Assembly: GCF_006715565.1 (NCBI RefSeq)
Contig: NZ_VFNL01000001.1
Coordinates: forward strand, 558,001 to 622,000
Source of the DNA: Microbacterium sp. SLBN-154
Lineage (GTDB): Bacteria; Actinomycetota; Actinomycetes; Actinomycetales; Microbacteriaceae
Reading direction: 5' to 3'
DNA: 64,000 nt
The notes below the pieces were generated by a model, which saw nothing but the letters and a program-made list of their open reading frames with translations, searched no databases and was not told the origin of the DNA. Of the stretch, positions 7,888 through 17,085 are shown in pieces. Numbering within the stretch: position 1 is the first letter of the stretch; every line of letters begins with the position of its first letter. A program made the position numbers and the translations under genes.

Positions 7888-8382
7888 ATGAGAGCGATGA
7901 TTCGAGCGCCACGACCGGCCGACGCGGCAGCGATAGCCGAGGTACACGTCGCAGCCTGGCGAGAGACCTACTCGCACCTGCTCCCCGCAGACTTCTTCTC
8001 CCCGTCGTACGTAGCCGGTCGGCAGCGGCTCTGGAGACACCTTCTCGCTGAGCCACGGGACGACATGACGATCCGCGTCGCCGAGATCGACGGTGACATC
8101 ATCGGGTTCGCCTGGCTGGGGCCTGGCGAAGGGCGGGACGCCGAGCCACCGCCACGCGACCGGCTCCTCTACGCGATCTACGTCCTCGCTGACCATCACG
8201 GAACGGGCGCGGGGCAGACGTTGCTCGATGAGACCGTCGGTGAGGGGCCGGCGATGCTCTGGGTCGCGAAGGAGAACCCCCGCGCGGTCGCTTTCTACGA
8301 GCGCAACGGGTTCCGCTTCGACGGCGTCGAGCAGATCGATCCCCATGCCCCGCTGATCACCGACGCGCGAATGGTGCGGTGA
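7888..8382 (+). CDS. GNAT family N-acetyltransferase
   Basis: The 164-residue protein starts MRAMIRAPRPADAAAIAEVHVAAW, a common GNAT N-terminus. Motif A appears as YAIYVLADHHGTGAGQTLLDE and the C-terminal part as NPRAVAFYERNGFRFDG. It stands alone between unrelated genes. The substrate is not predictable; the family assignment is firm. Confidence 0.9.
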   Translation: MRAMIRAPRPADAAAIAEVHVAAWRETYSHLLPADFFSPSYVAGRQRLWRHLLAEPRDDMTIRVAEIDGDIIGFAWLGPGEGRDAEPPPRDRLLYAIYVLADHHGTGAGQTLLDETVGEGPAMLWVAKENPRAVAFYERNGFRFDGVEQIDPHAPLITDARMVR

Positions 8383-8432
8383 CCTCGACACGCGGTCATC
8401 CGTCTGTCCCGTGGGGAGTTCATCCGTCGGAG

Positions 8433-8462
8433 ATGTACGCGTCCGACGGGCCGGACGTACAT
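8433..8462. promoter_or_regulatory. Inverted repeat upstream of the 2TM gene
   Basis: ATGTACGCGTCC (8433-8444) faces GGACGTACAT (8453-8462), identical arms apart from a 2-nt insertion. It sits about 75 bp before the small membrane protein gene and could be an operator or the terminator of the preceding acetyltransferase gene. Confidence 0.35.
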
Positions 8463-8536
8463 ATACGACGAATGAGCCCGCGCGGCAGCGCGAATCCGCC
8501 CCACGCCGCGCACACGACGGCCCCTATGATCTAGCC

Positions 8537-8803
8537 ATGACGGGCCAGGGCGATCTCAGGACGCGAGCCGTCCAGCGGCTCAAGGCGAAGCAGCACTTCT
8601 GGTCGGCCCTCATCACGTGGGTCGTCCTCTCGGCGATGTTCGTCGTGATCTGGTTGGCCACGGGGATGGGCGGTTTCTGGCCCATCTGGCCGATCGCCGG
8701 CATCGCCGTCGGTGTCGCATTCACCGGCATCCGTGCGTTCGGCCCCGCGAACGCGGGTCCGAGCGAAGAGCAGATTCAAACGGAGATGCGCCGCCTCTCC
8801 TGA
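8537..8803 (+). CDS. 2TM domain membrane protein
   Basis: Small 88-residue protein: a basic N-terminus (RTRAVQRLKAKQHFW), two hydrophobic helices (ALITWVVLSAMFVVIWLAT and FWPIWPIAGIAVGVAFTGI) joined by GMGG, and a hydrophilic tail. This is the layout of the 2TM domain family found near bacterial histidine kinases and as stand-alone proteins. ATG at 8537 is chosen because the upstream in-frame extension is Arg-rich and non-conserved in character. A strong terminator follows. Confidence 0.8.
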   Translation: MTGQGDLRTRAVQRLKAKQHFWSALITWVVLSAMFVVIWLATGMGGFWPIWPIAGIAVGVAFTGIRAFGPANAGPSEEQIQTEMRRLS

Positions 8804-8821
8804 CCCCGTCGTGAAACGACG

Positions 8822-8858
8822 AAACCCCCGCTCGATCGCATCGGGCGGGGGTTCGTTT
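8822..8858 (+). terminator. Rho-independent terminator
   Basis: AACCCCCGCTCGAT (8823-8836) pairs with ATCGGGCGGGGGTT (8840-8853) through one mismatch, with a 3-nt loop, and CGTTTT follows. It lies directly after the 2TM gene and before the convergent SDR gene. Confidence 0.85.
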
Positions 8859-8963
8859 TGGTACTTCAGCGTACGTAGGCTCTCATGATCGACATCCTTC
8901 CGTCGGGGGACCTTGAGAGTACCCAGCGATCCGCGATCAGGCAAGGGGTGGGGTGACCCGAGG

Positions 8964-9773
8964 TCAGCTGCCCGCGCGACGCCATTCGTCGGAGGTGAGG
9001 TGAGATCCGGCCTGAGGGCCCATCTGCAGCATCCCGCCGTCGACGACCCAGCTGGCCCCCGTGACGTAGGACGCGGCAGGCGAAGCGAGGAACGCGGCCA
9101 CAGCAGCGATCTCGTCGGGCCTTCCCGGACGACCGAGCGGGATGCCGGGGCGATGCGTGTTCTCGGCCTCTTCGGCGTCCATGTCGTTCAGGGGTGTGGC
9201 GATCTCGCCCGGGCCGAGGGCGTTGACGGTGATGCCGTGCTCGCCGAGCTCCTGCGCCATGGTCTTCACCAGACCTCCCAGGCCATGCTTCGACGCGACG
9301 TACGCGGCACTTCCCACGCGGGGCTGGTGTTCGTGGACGCTGGTGATGGCGATGATCCGCCCACCGCGGCCCGCGGCGACCATCCGGCGCGCCGCAGCCT
9401 GCATCCCGACGAATGCGCCGTCGAGGTTCAGGAGCACATCCTTCCGCCAGGCTTCGACATCGAGATCGAGGAACGGGCCCCCCGACCCGCCGCCGGCGTT
9501 GTTGACGAACACGTCGACGCCACCGAGTTCGTCGGCCAATGCGTCGATGACCTTCGCGGCTCCCTCGAGATCGGTCGCGTCGAACTGGGTCACCACCGCC
9601 CGGGAGCCGCGGGCGCGCACCTCTTCGGCGGTCTTCTCGGCGCCGTCCTTGTCGGAGTGCCAGGTGATGCCCACGTCCAGCCCGGCCTCGGCGAGAGCGA
9701 TGGCGGTCGCTGCACCGATGCCGGAATCGGAAGCGGTGACGATGGCATGCCGAGGAGTGAAGGTGTCAGTCAT
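8964..9773 (-). CDS. SDR family oxidoreductase
   Basis: The 269-residue classical short-chain dehydrogenase has a cofactor-binding Gly motif in the variant form TASDSGIG (residues 13-20), NNAG at the end of beta4, catalytic Ser in ITSVHEH, and YVASK as the Tyr-x-x-x-Lys pair. Basic residues near beta2 (WHSDKDG) leave cofactor choice open. The C-terminal SYVTGASWVVDGGMLQ is typical of glucose-dehydrogenase-like and fabG-like SDRs. The alcohol or ketone substrate is unknown. Confidence 0.92.
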   Translation of the reverse strand: MTDTFTPRHAIVTASDSGIGAATAIALAEAGLDVGITWHSDKDGAEKTAEEVRARGSRAVVTQFDATDLEGAAKVIDALADELGGVDVFVNNAGGGSGGPFLDLDVEAWRKDVLLNLDGAFVGMQAAARRMVAAGRGGRIIAITSVHEHQPRVGSAAYVASKHGLGGLVKTMAQELGEHGITVNALGPGEIATPLNDMDAEEAENTHRPGIPLGRPGRPDEIAAVAAFLASPAASYVTGASWVVDGGMLQMGPQAGSHLTSDEWRRAGS

Positions 9774-9899
9774 GGTCCGACGGTATGCCGGTGTGGGTCC
9801 ACCCGCGTGGGCCTTGCGGCGCGTGACGGCACTCGCTAGGCGTTGACCGGGCCGGCCGCGGATGTCGTCGAGCTCATCACGCTCCGGTTACGGTCGAGC

Positions 9900-10745
9900 A
9901 TGCCCACTGCGACGACCAGGCCTGGCCCGCGCGTCGGAACGGGGTGGCGCGTCACAGTGGTCCTGGCAGCGACCATCGTGATCTGGGGTCTCATGGTCTG
10001 GCTCTCCACTGCCGTCTGGGGGAATGAGGTGGGCCCGGCCAGACGCATCTCCAGCGCTCTCTTCGTCATCGCACTCACGGTGCCGATGATCGTGGTCGTC
10101 CGACGTTTTCTCGATCGCCGGCCGTGGTCGACACTGCGGCTCCAGACGGGACCGAGCCTGTGGCGGTCCCTTCTCGTCGGGGTGGGCTCATTCGTGATCC
10201 CCTCGGCGATCGGGCTGGGGGTCGCGAGTGCGGCGGGGTGGGTCCGGATCACGACAGACCTCTCCCCGGCCGCGTTGGTCGGCGCTGTCGCCTTCACTGT
10301 GGTGACGGTCCTGCTGCTGGAGGCCATTCCCGAAGAGTTGATCTTCCGGGGCTACGTCTACCGCACTCTGTCGGCATCGATCGCACCCGTGCGGGCCGTG
10401 CTCATCCAAGCCGTCCTCTTCGCGCTCCTCGGCACGACACTGTGGGTCGCGACGACCGGTTGGGGCGTGATCGTGGAGAGGGGTTCGCTCTTCCTCGTCA
10501 TGGGTGTCGTCCTCGGCGTCCAGCGACTGGTGTCAGACAGCGTCTGGACGCCGATCGGTTTCCATCTCGGGTTCCAGGTCGTCGCCCAGTCACTCTTGAC
10601 GAATCCCGCCGTTCAGACGAGCAGCGCCATGGTGGTCACCGTTGCCGGCATCGTGCCCGGTTTCGTTTTCTCCGTCGCCGTCACGCGATTGTTCATCCAC
10701 CGGAAGGCGAACTGGATACTCCCCGAGCCCGACGCGTCGCTCTGA
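9900..10745 (+). CDS. CPBP family intramembrane glutamic endopeptidase, possibly inactive
   Basis: This 281-residue multi-pass membrane protein carries the CPBP (CAAX protease/bacteriocin-processing) motif 1 EEx3R as E145-E146-x3-R150 in IPEELIFRG. Motif 3 is recognisable with H222 (GFHLGFQ). In motif 2 the usual F-x-x-x-H reads FALLG, so the expected His is a Gly at about 178. ATG at 9900 gives a normal N-terminus; the open frame also extends to a TTG at 9843. Family assignment is sound, but proteolytic activity is doubtful. Confidence 0.82.
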   Translation: MPTATTRPGPRVGTGWRVTVVLAATIVIWGLMVWLSTAVWGNEVGPARRISSALFVIALTVPMIVVVRRFLDRRPWSTLRLQTGPSLWRSLLVGVGSFVIPSAIGLGVASAAGWVRITTDLSPAALVGAVAFTVVTVLLLEAIPEELIFRGYVYRTLSASIAPVRAVLIQAVLFALLGTTLWVATTGWGVIVERGSLFLVMGVVLGVQRLVSDSVWTPIGFHLGFQVVAQSLLTNPAVQTSSAMVVTVAGIVPGFVFSVAVTRLFIHRKANWILPEPDASL

Positions 10746-10760
10746 GGCCGTCGGCGTCCG

Positions 10761-12362
10761 TCAGTTGCCGGCGGGGTCGTCCGCGGAGTCGCGGCTCGCC
10801 GCGGGCTTGCGGGCCGCCGGAGCCGCCGGCGCCGCCGGCGTGGCGGCCCCCGCCATCCCCGCTCCGATCCCACGCCCGACTGCCTGACCCTGGATGATGC
10901 CCGCCAGGTCGAGTCCGGTGGCCGACTCGACGCTGTCGAAGACCGAGCGCAATGCCTTCGCGCTGTCTCCGCCCACGACATCCGACGCGCCGTCGCCGGA
11001 GCCGCCGACGATCGAGACGTTGCCGATCGTGGAGTAGCCCTTGGCGAATTCGGCCATGATCGAGGGCAGCACCTCGAGAACGCGCTGCGACAGGAATGCC
11101 TCCTGGTTCGACGCGATGGCCTCAGCCTCGGCCTGTACCGCCGCGGCCCGCGCCTCACCTTCGGCGCGGATCGCGTCGGCTTCGGCCTGCGAGCGCAGAC
11201 GGCGGGCCGTCGCCTCGGCATCGGCCAGTGAGCGGAGTGCGTTCGCCTCACCGCTGGCCTTCGCCTCGGCGGCCGCTGCCTCACCGGCCGCGCGGGCGCG
11301 GTCGGCTTCGGCCTGCTGCTCGGCGATACGCGTGCGCGCCTCGGCCTGCTTCACCTGCTCGATCGCCGCGGCCTCGGCCGCGCGCTCGCGCGTGTAGAGC
11401 TCCGCCTGCGCGCGGGTCTCGGCCTCGTAGCGCTGCGCGTCGGCGACGCGCTTGACGTCGGCATCGAGCTGCGCCTGCTTGTTCTCGGCCTGCTGCTGCA
11501 GCACGGCCTGCTCGGCCTGGGCGCGGGCCAGGTACTCGGCCTGCTCGGCCTCGGCGCGGGCCCGACCGACGCCGGCGTCGGCGTTGGCCGTGTTGGTGTC
11601 GAGGGCGGTCTGCTCGACAAGGTTCGCTTCCTTGTTCGTGATGATCTTCTGGTTGATCGCACGATCGGCGTTGGTCTGAGCGATCTCGGCAGCCTGGCGC
11701 TTCGCCTGGATCTCGGGAGCACCGAGCGACTGGATGTAGCCCACGGCATCGGTGATGCCCTTGATCTGGAACGAGTCGAGGATGAGGCCCTGCTCGGCGA
11801 GTTCGTGCGAGACGTCGGCGGCGATCTGGTCGGAGAACTTCTTGCGCTCGCGCATCAGTTCCACGACCGACAGTGTCGCGACGATGCCTCGCAGCGCACC
11901 TTCGAGCTGCTCGGTGGTGAATTGTTCGATCGCGGCGTCCTGCGAGGCGAAGCGTTCCGCGGCGCGACGCACGAACAGCGGGTCGGAGCCGATCTTCACG
12001 ATCGCCACTCCATCGACGTTGAGAGTGACATTGTCGAGCGACTGCGCCTCGGCGTTCAACGACACCTGACGTGACCGCAGCGAGATGATCTCGTGGCGCT
12101 GCGTGATCGGGTTCACGAGCGACTTGCCGTTGACGATCACCGTGACCGGCGACTCCGACATCTCCGATGAGCTCGTGCCGTCGGCGGCCAGCACCGTGCT
12201 CTGCACCTTCTGCTTGCGGCCCGAGATCACCAACGCCTCGTCGGCGCGGGCGACCTTGATCCAGCTACGTGCGAACAGCAGTGCGATCAGGCCGATGACG
12301 ATCGCGGCGACGACCGCGATACCGACGATGATCAGGATGCCGACGACTCCGGCGATCTCCAT
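10761..12362 (-). CDS. Flotillin-like SPFH/Band 7 protein
   Basis: The 533-residue protein has one N-terminal transmembrane helix (about residues 5-32), an SPFH/Band 7 domain (about 40-240, with VTVIVNGKSLVNPITQRHEI and SLDNVTLNVDGVAIVKIG), then a long Ala/Glu/Arg/Gln-rich coiled coil (about 240-430) and a Gly/Ala-rich tail. This is the architecture of bacterial flotillins, which organise membrane microdomains. No NfeD-like partner gene is adjacent, as is common for YuaF/YqiK pairs elsewhere. It converges with the CPBP gene across a 15-bp gap. Confidence 0.9.
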   Translation of the reverse strand: MEIAGVVGILIIVGIAVVAAIVIGLIALLFARSWIKVARADEALVISGRKQKVQSTVLAADGTSSSEMSESPVTVIVNGKSLVNPITQRHEIISLRSRQVSLNAEAQSLDNVTLNVDGVAIVKIGSDPLFVRRAAERFASQDAAIEQFTTEQLEGALRGIVATLSVVELMRERKKFSDQIAADVSHELAEQGLILDSFQIKGITDAVGYIQSLGAPEIQAKRQAAEIAQTNADRAINQKIITNKEANLVEQTALDTNTANADAGVGRARAEAEQAEYLARAQAEQAVLQQQAENKQAQLDADVKRVADAQRYEAETRAQAELYTRERAAEAAAIEQVKQAEARTRIAEQQAEADRARAAGEAAAAEAKASGEANALRSLADAEATARRLRSQAEADAIRAEGEARAAAVQAEAEAIASNQEAFLSQRVLEVLPSIMAEFAKGYSTIGNVSIVGGSGDGASDVVGGDSAKALRSVFDSVESATGLDLAGIIQGQAVGRGIGAGMAGAATPAAPAAPAARKPAASRDSADDPAGN

Positions 12363-12495
12363 GTATGACTCCCCTTGTCACGCAAGACGGCGGCGGCCCA
12401 CCCGACACCCCCACCCACCCTGCCAGACCGGCCGTGCGCCCACCGCATTCGGCGGAAGAGATGTGGAAACCGCTGACCGAGGAAACCGTCGATGG

Positions 12496-13461
12496 TCACG
12501 ACGAGTAGAGAGCGGCCAGAGCACGTGCACGCGTCGCGACGGCCTCGCAGAGCGCATCGGGTGCGAGGACGCGCGCGTCGAGCTCGAGCTGCCAGGCCGC
12601 CCACACGGCGTGACGAAGGTCGTCGAACGCGACGTCCAGCCGCACCCATCCGGATTCGGCCGGCCTCTCCGCACGGAGGGCCCGCACCGTCCCGACCAGC
12701 TCGTCTCGGCGTGAGGCCCTGACGTCGACGGTCACGGACAGGTGGCCATCGGCCAGGAACGTCGCGCTGCGTTCGGCCCAGAGGCGGTCCAGGTCGACCC
12801 GCGCCGGACGGTCGGCCGGTTCGGTGAGCTCCTGAGCGAAGAGCATCCGAGACAGCCGATACGTGCGGTCTTCCCCCGCGGCGAGGGCGAGCAGATAGGT
12901 CCGGTCGCGGACGGTCACCAGGCCGATCGGGTCGACGAGGTGCGATCGGGGCGTTCCGGTGGGGGCCGCGTAGTCGAACCGCAGCTTGTGTCCGGCCAGG
13001 ACCGCGCGGCGGACCTCGCTCATCACCCCGTCCGCCAGTTCCTCGGTCACGGTTCGCCGGGACAGCAGATCGGTCTCCGGTTCGACGAGCAGACGGCGGG
13101 CGGCGTCATCCACGTTGGCGCGGTGTCCTTCGGGCAGCGCGTCGATCACCTTGCGCATCGCCGACGCGAGGGGGGCGCTCAGGCCGAAGACGCTCCCGCC
13201 GCGTCCCGAACCCGCCGTGAGCATCGCCAGCGCTTCGTCATGGTTCAGACCGGTCAGTTCGGTCCGGAATCCGGGAAGCAGGGAGAACCCCCCGTGCCGA
13301 CCGCGGTCGACATACACCGGCACGCCGGCAGCAGACAGCGCCTCGATGTCGCGCAGCACCGTGCGCGGCGACACCTCCAGCTCTCCAGCCAGCTCGCCCG
13401 CCGTCATCCGCCCCCGCTGGCGTAGGAGCAGCACCAGCGAGACCAACCGATCCGCCCGCAT
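12496..13461 (-). CDS. WYL-domain HTH transcriptional regulator (YafY type)
   Basis: The 321-residue protein begins MRADRLVSLVLLLRQRGRMTAGELAGELEVS, a DeoR-like winged helix, with the recognition helix around SPRTVLRDIEAL. The WYL domain follows (about 140-220: LRFDYAAPTG...PIGLVTVRDRTYLLA) and then the WCX extension. Such regulators bind DNA and sense a ligand through the WYL domain. It is transcribed divergently from the RidA gene across 119 bp, which suggests it controls that gene. The open frame upstream to 13560 overlaps the promoter region and is rejected. Confidence 0.92.
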   Translation of the reverse strand: MRADRLVSLVLLLRQRGRMTAGELAGELEVSPRTVLRDIEALSAAGVPVYVDRGRHGGFSLLPGFRTELTGLNHDEALAMLTAGSGRGGSVFGLSAPLASAMRKVIDALPEGHRANVDDAARRLLVEPETDLLSRRTVTEELADGVMSEVRRAVLAGHKLRFDYAAPTGTPRSHLVDPIGLVTVRDRTYLLALAAGEDRTYRLSRMLFAQELTEPADRPARVDLDRLWAERSATFLADGHLSVTVDVRASRRDELVGTVRALRAERPAESGWVRLDVAFDDLRHAVWAAWQLELDARVLAPDALCEAVATRARALAALYSS

Positions 13462-13580
13462 CCCCTCATCCTCGTGCAGAAACACGACACAAGGTGTCAT
13501 GTTTCGTTGCGAGGCTCGTAAGAGCGGGCGATGACGGCTCCCGGCCGCCGGCTTCCGCACACATACAGATCGGAGTGGAA

Positions 13581-13976
13581 ATGGATCGAACAGCAGTCAA
13601 CCCGGTGACGTGGTCGCAGGCGATGGGCTTCAACCAGGGTGAGGTCGTCTCAGGCGAAACCCGCACCCTCTACATTTCGGGACAGACCGCCATGAGCGCT
13701 GACGGCCGGCCGGAGCATGACGGTGATCTCGCGGCTCAGCTCGCCTTGGCAGCGGACAACCTCGAGGGGGTCCTCACCGCTGCGGGGATGTCTCTGAAGA
13801 ATCTCGTCCGGCTCAACGTCTACACCACGGATGTGGACGCGCTGTTGCCGCACTACGGCGTGCTCGCTGCCCGGCTCGGCGCCGCCGGGGTCGCCCCGAC
13901 GACGACGATGCTCGGGGTGGCCCGGTTGGCGATCCCCGGCCAGATGGTCGAGCTCGAGGGGACGGCGATCGCGTAG
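13581..13976 (+). CDS. RidA family protein
   Basis: The 131-residue protein has the RidA/YjgF fold: [14 protein letters not shown] near the N-terminus, [32 protein letters not shown] in the middle, and [26 protein letters not shown] at the end. The Arg that binds the substrate carboxylate in deaminating RidA proteins (usually RVQV/ARVEVA) aligns with GVARLAIPG, so imine deamination is plausible but not certain. ATG at 13581 follows CGGAG. Divergent to the WYL regulator. Confidence 0.9.
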   Translation: MDRTAVNPVTWSQAMGFNQGEVVSGETRTLYISGQTAMSADGRPEHDGDLAAQLALAADNLEGVLTAAGMSLKNLVRLNVYTTDVDALLPHYGVLAARLGAAGVAPTTTMLGVARLAIPGQMVELEGTAIA

Positions 13977-13991
13977 CGGGCAGCCGTGGTC

Positions 13992-14035
13992 TTCGCCACG
14001 ACGGTCGGTGGAGGCTCCCCGGCCGTCGTGGCGAA
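13992..14035 (+). terminator. Terminator-like hairpin after the RidA gene
   Basis: TTCGCCACGACGG (13992-14004) pairs perfectly over 13 bp with CCGTCGTGGCGAA (14023-14035), with an 18-nt loop. It lies between the RidA gene and gadB. No T-run follows. The rest of the 200-bp gap shows no other feature I can name. Confidence 0.55.
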
Positions 14036-14178
14036 CTCCTGCCATCCCGCCCTTGCCGCACCCCGCCGGCGTCCCGGGTCTGGTCCTCGCGCGGGAACAC
14101 CGGCACGATGGCGGTGACCCCGCCGTCGTCATCCTCGCCGCGTGTCTCGCGCACCGACGGTTCCTTCAGGAGGAAGCA

Positions 14179-15573
14179 GTGCTGCACAACCGCAAGTCGC
14201 TCCGAGACGAACTGCTGGATGTGATCTTCGCCTCGCCCTACGCCGCGAGCACCCTGCCGAAGTACCGCATCCCCGACGACGAGCACCTGCCCGACCGGGC
14301 GCACCAGATCGTGGTCGACGAGTTGATGCTCGACGGCAACTCCCGGCAGAACCTGGCGACCTTCTGCCAGACCTGGCTCGAGCCGCAGATCCAGGACATC
14401 ATGGCCCGCTCGATCGACAAGAACATGGTGGACAGGGACGAGTATCCGCAGACGGCTGCGATCGAGGAGCGCTGCGTGCACATCATCGCCGACCTGTGGA
14501 ACTCGCCCGACGCCGCCGACACCCTGGGGACGTCCACGACCGGTTCCAGCGAGGCGGCGATGCTCGGTGGCATGGCGCTGCTGTGGAAGTGGCGCGAGCG
14601 TCGCCGCGCCGCAGGGCAGCCGACCGACCGGCCGAACCTCGTCACGGGGCCTGTTCAGGTCTGCTGGCACAAGTTCGCGCGCTACTGGGACGTCGAGCTC
14701 CGGGAAGTCCCGATGGCGGAGGACCGTCTGCTGATGACCCCGGAGGAGGCGCTGGCCCGGGTCGACGAGAACACGATCGGTGTCGTGCCGACGCTCGGGG
14801 TGACCTTCACCGGCGCCTACGAGCCGGTCAACGCCATCAGCGATGCGCTGGATCAGCTTCAGCGCGACACCGGGCTGGATGTGCCGATGCACGTCGACGC
14901 CGCCAGCGGCGGGTTCCTCGCCCCCTTCGTCACGCCCGACCTGGTGTGGGACTTCCGGCTGCCGCGGGTGAAGTCGATCAACGCCAGTGGCCACAAATTC
15001 GGGCTCGCGCCGCTCGGGGTGGGGTGGATCATCTGGCGCGACGCCGCCGACCTTCCGAAGGACCTCATCTTCGACGTGAACTATCTCGGCGGCAACATGC
15101 CGAGCTTCGCCCTCAATTTCTCCCGGCCGGCGGGGCAGGTCGTGGCCCAGTACTACCTGCTGCTTCGTCTCGGGCGCGAGGGGTATCGCCGGGTGCAGCA
15201 GTCCTGCTACGACACCGCGCAGCACCTCGCCGCCGAGATCGCTGCGCTCGGCCCGTTCGAGATCATCCATGACGGGGCGCCGGCAGGCGGCATCCCCGCG
15301 ATCTCCTGGCGGCTGAAAGCCGGGCATGAGGCGCCGTTCACCCTGTTCGACCTCGCCGACCGGCTGCGCACACGCGGATGGCTCGTTCCGGCGTACTCGC
15401 TCCCGGCCGACCGCGAGAACACGGTGGTGCAGCGCATCCTCGTCCGCCACGGCTTCGGTCGCGACGAGGCGTCACTGCTGATGGACGATTACCGCTCGGC
15501 CATCGCCCACTTCGACAACCACCCGATCACGGTGCCGATGTCAGAGGAGGAGGCGGGCAGCTTCCATCACTAG
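14179..15573 (+). CDS. gadB: Glutamate decarboxylase
   Basis: This 464-residue PLP enzyme converts L-glutamate to 4-aminobutyrate, consuming a proton, and is used in acid resistance and GABA metabolism. The length equals that of E. coli GadB. The PLP lysine is K273 in [21 protein letters not shown] binds the cofactor phosphate, and HVDAASGGF carries the pyridine-contacting Asp. Start is the GTG at 14179, behind CAGGAGGA with 5-nt spacing. No glutamate/GABA antiporter gene is adjacent. Its last 4 bp overlap the convergent acetyltransferase gene. Confidence 0.95.
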   Translation: MLHNRKSLRDELLDVIFASPYAASTLPKYRIPDDEHLPDRAHQIVVDELMLDGNSRQNLATFCQTWLEPQIQDIMARSIDKNMVDRDEYPQTAAIEERCVHIIADLWNSPDAADTLGTSTTGSSEAAMLGGMALLWKWRERRRAAGQPTDRPNLVTGPVQVCWHKFARYWDVELREVPMAEDRLLMTPEEALARVDENTIGVVPTLGVTFTGAYEPVNAISDALDQLQRDTGLDVPMHVDAASGGFLAPFVTPDLVWDFRLPRVKSINASGHKFGLAPLGVGWIIWRDAADLPKDLIFDVNYLGGNMPSFALNFSRPAGQVVAQYYLLLRLGREGYRRVQQSCYDTAQHLAAEIAALGPFEIIHDGAPAGGIPAISWRLKAGHEAPFTLFDLADRLRTRGWLVPAYSLPADRENTVVQRILVRHGFGRDEASLLMDDYRSAIAHFDNHPITVPMSEEEAGSFHH

Positions 15574-16616
15574 GGACGCCGGACGAGCGCGACCGAGCGC
15601 TCCTCGGCGACGAAACCCAGGCCCGAATAGAGCGTGTTCGCGCCGGTCGGGCTCTCGGTGTCGACGTCGAGGATCGCCTCGTCGATGTCGGCGTCGGCGA
15701 TGGCGCGCAGCGCGTGGGAGATGACGAGTGGCGCGAGCCCTTCACGGCGCCGGTCACGCACCACGCCGATGAGGTCGATGTACGCGTTGCTGCGTCCCCG
15801 GGCCTCCCAGTCGTCATGGTTCACGGTGACGAGGCAGAAGGCGATGATCCGTCCGTCGGCGTCGACGACGAGTCGGGAGAGATCGGCCCGGAAGAATTCG
15901 CTGCCGACGAACTTCCCCCACCCCTGAGGGGTCGAAGGGAGACTGCCCCAGTGATCGCGGAACGCGTCGTTGCGCGCCGTGCGGGCGTCGTCTTCCCGAT
16001 CGCTCGAGTATGCGACGACCTCGACACCGTCGGGCTTCGTCACGTCGGGCACGGCGGATCGCTGCCGCACCATCGTGGCGAACCACCGCTCGGGGGTGAA
16101 GCCGAACGACGCGGCAAGGGCCTGATGACCGACGTTGATCGCCTCGGCGTACGTCTTCAGCTCCGTGGGCAGCTCCACCGTCGCCCCCGCAGCCGCCTCC
16201 GCGACCTGCTGCTCCGCCCGGGCGTTCTGCCACGCGAACAGCTCGCGACCGATGCCGCGCCGGCGCCACGCGGGATGCACGGAACCTGCGAGGTGCACGC
16301 TGTACTTCTCATCCCGCGAAGGGTGAAGGAACGAGCTGCCCGCAGCGATCGCCGTCCCATCCTCGGCGAACCCGATCAGGGTGTCGCGCGTGTGGTCGAT
16401 GTGGGGAAGGTCGAACGTGTCGGCCACCTCCTCGCGAGGAGTGACCCAGGAGGGGTGATCGACGGCGTCCGCCGCAGCGAAGACTCCGTGGATGGCGTCG
16501 ATGTCGTCGCGCGTGCCGGTTCGCCACAGCGCGACATCCGGATGCTGCGGCAGGGCCGGTCCGGCGCCGTCGCCGGTTCGGGTTCCGACCGTACTGTCGT
16601 CGCTCACGGGGCCCAC
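15570..16616 (-). CDS. GNAT family N-acetyltransferase with two GNAT-like halves
   Basis: The 348-residue protein is twice the usual GNAT length. The N-terminal half has motif A in [24 protein letters not shown]; the C-terminal half repeats it as [26 protein letters not shown] with TLYSGLGF at the end. Double GNATs of this size include mycothiol synthase MshD, but the sequence is not close enough by eye to say so. The gene converges with gadB, sharing 15570-15573. Confidence 0.85.
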   Translation of the reverse strand: MGPVSDDSTVGTRTGDGAGPALPQHPDVALWRTGTRDDIDAIHGVFAAADAVDHPSWVTPREEVADTFDLPHIDHTRDTLIGFAEDGTAIAAGSSFLHPSRDEKYSVHLAGSVHPAWRRRGIGRELFAWQNARAEQQVAEAAAGATVELPTELKTYAEAINVGHQALAASFGFTPERWFATMVRQRSAVPDVTKPDGVEVVAYSSDREDDARTARNDAFRDHWGSLPSTPQGWGKFVGSEFFRADLSRLVVDADGRIIAFCLVTVNHDDWEARGRSNAYIDLIGVVRDRRREGLAPLVISHALRAIADADIDEAILDVDTESPTGANTLYSGLGFVAEERSVALVRRP

Positions 16617-16758
16617 CCTACCGACGACGGCAGGGACGGTCCTGCCCGCGGCGCGAGGACGATCGGTCGAGGCGCGTACTATCCAGGCCGGTCCTTACTC
16701 TCCTCGACCGATCGTCCTCGTCTCGGCCGCGACGCCGCGTGGCGCGCGCCAGAAACGC

Positions 16759-17010
16759 CTAGCGGTGACCGTCCTGATCGACGTCGGTGTACTCGCCGGG
16801 CGTTCCCTCGGGGTGGGTGCGGGTGCCGTCGCGCCCTTCGGCATCCTCGTACTCGCCAGGGGCTCCGCGGTGATCCGCGGTGCGCGTGCCATCGGCCCGC
16901 TCGGCGTCTTCGTACTGCCCCGGCACTTCGTCGCCCTGGTGGGTGAAACGGCCGCTGCGCGTTTCTTCGTCGGTGTACTCGCCCTCGTCGGGGGTGGACC
17001 TGTCGCTCAC
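16759..17010 (-). CDS. Small acidic repeat protein of unknown function
   Basis: The 83-residue product starts at GTG 17010, after AAGGAG with 6-nt spacing. It is built from near-repeats of P-G-(E/Q)-Y-(E/T)-D followed by x-D-G-T-R-T (GEYTDEETRSG, GQYEDAERADGTRT, GEYEDAEGRDGTRT, GEYTDVDQDG). It is very acidic, has no Cys, no signal peptide and no membrane segment, and is probably disordered. I recognise no named family. It stands alone between two GNAT genes on the same strand. Confidence 0.7.
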   Translation of the reverse strand: MSDRSTPDEGEYTDEETRSGRFTHQGDEVPGQYEDAERADGTRTADHRGAPGEYEDAEGRDGTRTHPEGTPGEYTDVDQDGHR

Positions 17011-17085
17011 GATCGTCTCCTTCGTCGTCGTACCCCACACGCTACGCCCGAGGGCCGCTCCGCGGCATCAGGTTGACAGCGGATA

